Source: Bog-756 sp963704585
Lineage (GTDB): Bacteria; Actinomycetota; Acidimicrobiia; Acidimicrobiales; RAAP-2
Reading direction: 5' to 3'
Length of the DNA stretch: 64,000 bases
Assembly (NCBI GenBank): GCA_963704585.1
Contig: OY969919.1
Coordinates: 186,001 to 250,000 of the forward strand
The notes under the pieces: generated by a model
Told to the model about the DNA's origin: nothing
The model's database searches: none
The model's input: the letters and a program-made list of their open reading frames with translations, nothing else
In this document: piece after piece, positions 59,663-64,000 of the stretch
Numbering within the stretch: the stretch's first letter is position 1
Layout of the letters: every line of letters begins with the position of its first letter
Made by a program: the position numbers and the translations under genes

Positions 59663-60637
59663 ATGCAGGGGACGCTCACGGTGGGCGGGACCGTCACCGA
59701 GGCCTCGCGGGAGCAGGTGGTCGGCCTCCTCCACGACGGGCAGTTCTTCTGGCTCGATCTCGACGGCGTCGACGACGACGCCGAGGACCTGCTGCTCCAC
59801 ACCTTCGACGTCCACCCGCTCGCGGTCGAGGACGCGCGCCACTTCGGGCAGCGGCCGAAGGTCGAGGACTACGGTGCCGTCACCGCGTTGGTCGCCCACG
59901 GCGCGGGGACGGGCGGCACCATCACGCAGGAGGTGCACTTCCTCTTCGCCGAGCACTTCGTCGTGACCGTGCACCGCGGATCGTGCGGCGCGATGGACTC
60001 GGTGCGGGATCGGGTGGGCCACCGCCGGCCGACGGCGGACACCGCGCCGCAGATCGCGCTCGTCTACCTCGTGCTCGACCAGCTGGCCGACAGCTTCTTC
60101 CCGATGCTGGACGAGTTCGACAATCGGATCGACGAGCTCGAGGACGCGATCCTGGCGACACCGACCGAGGCGCAGCTCGGCACCCTCTTCGACATGAAGC
60201 GCACGCTCATCACGATCCGAAAGGTCGTGACGCCCCAGCGGGACCTCTTCGCGAGCATCACGTCGGGTGTGGTGGACCTACCGGGCGCGACCGACGACGA
60301 CCAGCGCTACCTGCGCGACATCTACGACCATCTCATCCGGATCAGCGACCTCGTCGACGGCTACCGAGACCTCCTGAGCGGCGTGATGGACACCCACCTC
60401 TCGACCGTCTCCAACCGGCTCAACGTGGTCATGAAGCAGCTGACCATCATCGCCACGATCTTCCTGCCCCTCAGCTTCCTGACCGGTTTCTTCGGTCAGA
60501 ACTTCTCGTTCCTCATCGCCCACATCACCGGGCGGGTGCCCTTCTACCTCCTCGGGGTCGGGCTCGAGCTCGTCTCGGCCTTCGGCCTCCTCTACCTCTT
60601 CCGCCGCAGGGGCTGGCTGGGCGGTCCGACCACCTGA
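59663..60637 (+). CDS. corA: CorA-family Mg2+/Co2+ transporter
   Basis: Pentameric divalent cation channel of about 324 residues. Soluble alpha/beta N-domain (FWLDLDGVDDDAEDLLLHTF, HPLAVEDARHFGQRPKVEDY), long helix, then two C-terminal transmembrane segments. The signature at the end of TM1 reads FGQN (LTGFFGQNFSFL) where the classical motif is GMN; this variant occurs in other actinobacterial CorA-like proteins. Start is uncertain: ATG 59663 is used; GTG 59594 or 59630 upstream could add up to 23 residues, and GAGGAGGG is 15 bases before the ATG. Its 3' end overlaps the repeat protein on the other strand by 46 bp. Confidence 0.9.
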   Translation: MQGTLTVGGTVTEASREQVVGLLHDGQFFWLDLDGVDDDAEDLLLHTFDVHPLAVEDARHFGQRPKVEDYGAVTALVAHGAGTGGTITQEVHFLFAEHFVVTVHRGSCGAMDSVRDRVGHRRPTADTAPQIALVYLVLDQLADSFFPMLDEFDNRIDELEDAILATPTEAQLGTLFDMKRTLITIRKVVTPQRDLFASITSGVVDLPGATDDDQRYLRDIYDHLIRISDLVDGYRDLLSGVMDTHLSTVSNRLNVVMKQLTIIATIFLPLSFLTGFFGQNFSFLIAHITGRVPFYLLGVGLELVSAFGLLYLFRRRGWLGGPTT

Positions 60638-60939
60638 GGCCGCCGTGCCGCCGCGACGCGCCCGAAGGTCGCGAGCCGACTCCGTGAGGAGCCGATCGAG
60701 AGGAGCGAGCGGAACGAGAGCAGGGACAGCGCCCCGAGCGTGCTGCCCACCGAGCCGACGGAGAGCGCGGAGCCGATCGACCCCACCGAGAGGACCGACC
60801 CGATCGATCCGAGCGAGAGGACCGAGCCCACCGAGTTGATCGAGAGGACCGAGCCCACCGAATTGATCGAGAGGATCGATCGCTCCGAGCGGCGCGACCA
60901 CCGCGAGGTCCTCTCCGTGGATGCCATCGGCCACATCAT
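60592..60939 (-). CDS. Serine-triplet repeat protein
   Basis: A 115-residue frame whose residues 12-87 have Ser at every third position (25 of 26 possible; residue 69 is Gly). Residues 21-65 form five nonapeptides of the type SVLSxGSxG (first two read SILSINSVG and SVLSINSVG). Between the Ser are Val, Ile, Leu, Gly, giving a pattern suited to a beta-solenoid with a Ser face. The N-terminus has Arg/Trp/Ser and the C-terminus is basic (PPSQPLRRKR). I recall similar Ser-repeat proteins in other actinobacteria but no function. The start (ATG 60939, 60936 or 60927) is uncertain and the end overlaps corA antisense, so coding is probable, not certain. Confidence 0.62.
   Translation of the reverse strand: MMWPMASTERTSRWSRRSERSILSINSVGSVLSINSVGSVLSLGSIGSVLSVGSIGSALSVGSVGSTLGALSLLSFRSLLSIGSSRSRLATFGRVAAARRPQVVGPPSQPLRRKR
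60745..60879 (-). repeat. Five tandem 27-bp units
   Basis: DNA repeat underlying the nonapeptides of the serine-triplet protein. The first two full units differ by only a few bases, whereas later ones diverge at third positions, so the peptide pattern is kept while DNA drifts. Confidence 0.75.
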
Positions 60940-60971
60940 GCCCGAACGCGGCGCCGCGGGACCGGGTCGCG

Positions 60972-61505
60972 CTACGGCGTCGTCACCGCGTTGCCCGCAG
61001 GATCGACGACCCACCACCGCCCGCCGGCGTTGGTGAGGCCCTGACCGGTGGCCGTCCCGGGCGTGTGGTCGGGGGGCCAGAGGTAGAGCGGCCAGCCGTT
61101 GTAGGTGACCTGGGTCGTCCCGTCGGTCCGCGGCGCCGTCCCGAGCAGGTCGGCGCGGACGCCGGACCCGGTGACGGGCGCCGTCACGCCCTTCGGCAAG
61201 ATGTCCGGGGGCCACTGGACCGCGCAGATGTCGTAGCAGCGGGACGGCGAGCCGCGCCGGTCCGTCTCGAAGAGGTAGAGCGCGATGCCCTGCCCGTCGA
61301 CCAGGATCGTCCCGAGGCCCGCGACGTCGGCGGCCTTGACCTCATCGGTCGGGCCGTGCTCGAGGGCCGGCTGCGCCGTGGCGAAGGGCGAGGTGACCGC
61401 CGTGCCCGAGCTCGTGCACGCTGCGGTGCCGGTGAGGAGCACCGCCAGACCGGCTACCAGAGGCCGGGCACGTCGCGCCGGGTTCGAGCGCGGCCCGGCC
61501 CTCAC
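60972..61505 (-). CDS. Lipoprotein with COG4315 secreted repeats
   Basis: A 177-residue exported lipoprotein. Signal peptide RRARPLVAGLAVLLTGTAAC with a lipobox Cys near residue 29, then two copies of the short Lipoprotein_15/COG4315 motif: GLGTILVDGQGIALYLFETD and VTYNGWPLYLWPPDHTPG, with WPP and Cys pairs. Such proteins are common in actinobacteria, with unknown function at the cell surface. The GTG start overlaps the stop of the DUF2889 gene (GTGA), giving an operon of ABM protein, DUF2889 and lipoprotein. Confidence 0.88.
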   Translation of the reverse strand: MRAGPRSNPARRARPLVAGLAVLLTGTAACTSSGTAVTSPFATAQPALEHGPTDEVKAADVAGLGTILVDGQGIALYLFETDRRGSPSRCYDICAVQWPPDILPKGVTAPVTGSGVRADLLGTAPRTDGTTQVTYNGWPLYLWPPDHTPGTATGQGLTNAGGRWWVVDPAGNAVTTP

Positions 61506-62104
61506 GGCGCGGCGTTCCTCGCCCGGATCTCGTCGAGCGGCAGCGAAGGGTACGGGCCGACACCGGGGTGCCAGCCGGCCGCAAGCTTCTGCTCGGCGAT
61601 GCCGCCCTCGGCCCAGATGTGGCAGGAGTCGCGTGCCCAGGGAGTGCGCCGGCCGGTCAACAGGTCGGGCAGCTCGCCGGTGCTCACCGCCTTGGCCCTG
61701 CTCGAGGTCACGGCCTGGATCACGACGGGACCGAGCGACCGTGCGAGCTGGTCGAGGTGGGTGCATCCCCGTGGGCCGCCGAACCGCTGCTGGACCTCCC
61801 GCGTGAACCCACGGGCCACCGAGAGGCCGACGAGCCCCGCGAACGCAGGCGCGATCGCCGGGCACTCGGTGTGCGGGTACGTCCGCAGCTCGGCCTCGGC
61901 CGCGGTGATGGTGAGATCGTCCGTGCGCACGGTGACCCGGAGCTCGATGTCGTGCACGAGCGCGACCCCACGTCCGCCTTCGGCCCACGGTCGCCGGTCG
62001 CGGAGGCGGCCGACGACCCGGAGTCCGTCGTCGACCTCGAATGCCTCGTACTCGAGCGAGCGCCGGTGGACCGGAACCGGACCGTCGTCGACGTCGTCCG
62101 TCAT
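61502..62104 (-). CDS. DUF2889 family protein
   Basis: A 200-residue soluble protein. PVHRRSLEYEAFEVDDGLRV and ALVHDIELRVTVRTDDLTI, then ECPAIAPAFAGLVGLSVARG and FGGPRGCTHLDQLAR match the DUF2889 family, with conserved Cys and His residues that might bind metal. Family function unknown; members often occur near degradative or lipid genes. ATG 62104 overlaps the ABM gene stop (ATGA). Middle gene of a three-gene minus-strand operon. Confidence 0.87.
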   Translation of the reverse strand: MTDDVDDGPVPVHRRSLEYEAFEVDDGLRVVGRLRDRRPWAEGGRGVALVHDIELRVTVRTDDLTITAAEAELRTYPHTECPAIAPAFAGLVGLSVARGFTREVQQRFGGPRGCTHLDQLARSLGPVVIQAVTSSRAKAVSTGELPDLLTGRRTPWARDSCHIWAEGGIAEQKLAAGWHPGVGPYPSLPLDEIRARNAAP

Positions 62105-62451
62105 CGGGGGGAGGGGAGGTCGACGATCTCGTACGACCAGAGCTCGCTCGCGACGCCCACCGGCCGCTGCTCCGAGCCCGCGTCGCCGTCCGCATGGGGG
62201 TGGTCGACGGGACCCGGCCCGCGGTGCCCGTGCGCGAACGCCGGTGACTCGACCCAGGCGCGGAAGGACGACTCGTCGCGCCACCGGGTGACCACGAGCC
62301 AGGTCGCACGGTCGTCCGTCGGTCGCAGCAGCTCGAAACCCTCGAAGCCGTCCGCGTGGTCGACGGCACCGGCCCGGTGAGCGAAGCGCCGGGCGAGCTC
62401 GTCCCCGGCTCCCTCCCGGACGGTGATGGCATTGATCTTCACGACGCTCAT
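62101..62451 (-). CDS. Antibiotic-biosynthesis-monooxygenase (ABM) domain protein
   Basis: A 116-residue dimeric alpha-beta barrel protein. MSVVKINAITVREGAGDELA and FAHRAGAVDHADGFEGFELL with TWLVVTRWRDESSFRAWVES match the ABM/IsdG-like group, which bind haem or quinol-type substrates; no haem-ligating pattern can be fixed here. Start ATG 62451; AAAGAT six bases upstream is a weak leaderless -10. First gene of the operon with DUF2889 and the lipoprotein. Confidence 0.85.
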   Translation of the reverse strand: MSVVKINAITVREGAGDELARRFAHRAGAVDHADGFEGFELLRPTDDRATWLVVTRWRDESSFRAWVESPAFAHGHRGPGPVDHPHADGDAGSEQRPVGVASELWSYEIVDLPSPR

Positions 62452-62558
62452 GGTCCGATCTTTGCCCGGTGGGTCAGGGGCTCCAAATCGGCGGATCGTC
62501 TCCGGTCCCCGCGCGCTCACATGCTCGTAGTTACGGGCGTGTGATACCGTTGAGCAGC

Positions 62559-62593
62559 AGGTTGACCGTGAGGTTTGGGTTGACGGTCAACCT
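62559..62593. promoter_or_regulatory. Perfect 11-bp inverted repeat upstream of merR
   Basis: AGGTTGACCGT and ACGGTCAACCT separated by 13 bases, 24 bp before the MerR gene start. TTGAC elements occur in both orientations and a direct GGTTGACSGT repeat (62560 and 62578) overlaps it. Likely an operator, possibly autoregulatory; also holds potential -35 elements. Confidence 0.6.
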
Positions 62594-62616
62594 CCGATCG
62601 AGGTGGAGGAACGAGC

Positions 62617-63129
<513 letters not shown>

Positions 63130-63143
63130 GCACGCGTCTCACC

Positions 63144-63524
63144 ATGGCAGGTCGCGACGCGACGGAGCGCCCGGTCCGCTTCGCACACGAGTCCGAGCAG
63201 CGGTTCGCCCGCATCCTCGACTTCTACGGGGTCGAGTGGGAGTACGAACCGGTCGAATTCATCCTCGACTGGGACCCGGCCGGCCGCCCGACCGCGGCGT
63301 TCCGCCCCGACTTCTGGCTGCCGACGCCCGGCCTCTTCGTGGAGCTCACGACCCTCAACCAGCGTCTCGTGACGAAGAAGAACGGCAAGGTCCGCCGCCT
63401 CGCCGAGCTCTACCCCGAAGTCCGGGTCACCGTCCTCTACCAGCGCGACACCCTCGCGCTGCTCGCGAAGTACGGTCTCGCCGGCGACGCACCCGGCCGG
63501 ACCTCCACCGCCCGCTCCGCCTGA
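63144..63524 (+). CDS. Hypothetical protein, PD-(D/E)xK nuclease-like
   Basis: A 126-residue soluble protein. RPDFWLPTPGLFVELTTLNQ has a D-x(n)-E-x-T arrangement like the PD-(D/E)xK core, followed by LVTKKNGKVRRL (basic) and VRVTVLYQRD. The assignment is by pattern only. ATG 63144 is used; a TTG at 63126 overlapping the MerR stop would add six residues. Located between the MerR regulator and gcvT. Function unknown. Confidence 0.72.
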   Translation: MAGRDATERPVRFAHESEQRFARILDFYGVEWEYEPVEFILDWDPAGRPTAAFRPDFWLPTPGLFVELTTLNQRLVTKKNGKVRRLAELYPEVRVTVLYQRDTLALLAKYGLAGDAPGRTSTARSA

Positions 63525-63537
63525 TCCCGGCCGCCGC

Positions 63538-63543
63538 TAGCCT
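63538..63543 (+). promoter_or_regulatory. Leaderless -10 element of gcvT
   Basis: TAGCCT, six bases before GTG 63550. Confidence 0.55.
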
Positions 63544-63549
63544 CCAGGC

Positions 63550-64000
63550 GTGGGCGCAGCAGACACCGCGACGGAGAACAGCCGCGGCAGGCGCACTCCG
63601 GCACACCGCGCTGATCGACGCGCACCGCGCACTCGGCGCGAAGCTCGTCGAGTTCGGCGGCTGGGAGATGCCGCTCGCCTACGAGTCCGGCACCATCGCA
63701 GAGCACCGGGCCTGCCGTCAGGCCGCCGTCGTCTTCGACGTGAGCCACCTCGGCACGGTCCGCGTGGACGGTGCCGGCTCCTTCGACGCGCTGCAGGCGG
63801 CGCTCTCGAACGACCTGCGCAAGGTCGCCCCGGGGCGCGCGCAGTACACCCACCTGCTCGACGATGCGGACGGATCGGTCGTCGACGACATCATCGTCTG
63901 GTGGCGGGAGGACGAGGTCTTCGACGTCATGCCGAACGCCTCGAACACCTCTCGCGTCGTCGCGGCCATCGGTGGTGAGGACACGACCGGCGGGCGCTGC
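63550..64000 (+). CDS. gcvT: Glycine cleavage T-protein, partial, apparent frameshift
   Basis: Aminomethyltransferase of the glycine cleavage system, cut by the window end. The start region (GTG 63550, MGAADTATENSRGRRTP) reads in one frame; from about 63597-63605 the next frame carries the conserved HTALIDAHRALGAKLVEFGG, WEMPLAYESG, FDVSHLGTVRVDG, NDLRKVAPGRAQYTHLLDD and VMPNASNTSRV, open to the window edge. One extra base in ACTCCGGCAC explains the break. Leaderless -10 precedes the GTG, supporting that start. gcvH or lpd partners would lie outside. Confidence 0.87.

Overview
The window is very GC-rich, densely packed on both strands, and reads as a chromosomal segment of an actinobacterium. 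Gene content and order point to a deep-branching lineage such as Acidimicrobiia; that placement is inference from gene order and was not tested by a search. Supporting signs are the rapZ-yvcK-gap-pgk-tpiA-secG cluster, a HAD / tlyA / nadK / recN / pyrG / NUDIX / xerD / scpAB / rluB / cmk / der order that matches the Mycobacterium tuberculosis Rv1692-Rv1713 neighbourhood, many GTG starts, and about a dozen genes whose start codon lies 6-9 nt after a TAnnnT -10 element (leaderless transcription).

Layout. 0-7 kb: end of rapZ, yvcK, lower glycolysis (gap, pgk, tpiA), secG and a family-5 solute-binding protein, then tRNA-Leu(GAG). 7-17.6 kb: accessory genes (hypotheticals, DUF4234 protein, GT-C-like membrane protein, methyltransferase, secreted protein with two terminators, SDR, lipoprotein, O-acyltransferase with SGNH domain). 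17.6-28.4 kb: DoxX-Rieske fusion, fatty-acid desaturase, HAD phosphatase, lysine/alanine-tailed coiled-coil protein, then tlyA, nadK, recN, pyrG, NUDIX, xerD and a DksA-type protein. 28.4-33.2 kb: site-2 protease and two large membrane proteins (GT87-like, YfhO-like). 33.2-45.6 kb: trpS facing scpA-scpB-rluB, chorismate mutase, prephenate dehydrogenase, EPSP synthase, cmk, plsC-like acyltransferase; a minus-strand ispH-GT2 pair; PDZ/radical-SAM DUF512 protein and der. 45.7-57.7 kb: secreted SGNH hydrolase, tRNA-Pro(GGG), GNAT, SHOCT and DUF6325 proteins, DUF2252 kinase-like protein, membrane protein, IPT/TIG secreted protein, reductase, CDF transporter, aldo/keto reductase. 57.7-64 kb: amidohydrolase, gamma-carbonic-anhydrase-like protein, CorA, a serine-triplet repeat protein, lipoprotein/DUF2889/ABM operon, MerR regulator, nuclease-like protein and the start of gcvT.

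The genes are mostly housekeeping: central carbon metabolism, CTP and isoprenoid supply, aromatic amino-acid synthesis, chromosome segregation (ScpAB, XerD), ribosome maturation (TlyA, RluB, Der) and envelope assembly. Many are coupled by GTGA or ATGA overlaps.

The most important quality signal is a set of seven conserved genes whose reading frame breaks by about one base (tlyA, the GT87-like gene, trpS, tyrA, der twice, the SGNH hydrolase, gcvT). In each, the missing family motifs continue in another frame. Uncorrected indels in the sequence are the simplest explanation. I found no CRISPR array, integrase, transposon or clear phage. No convincing new multi-gene system is present. The best candidates for novelty are the serine-triplet repeat protein at 60.6-60.9 kb, the palindrome-controlled leaderless gene at 20.9 kb, and the DoxX-Rieske fusion with a possible five-codon leader ORF.
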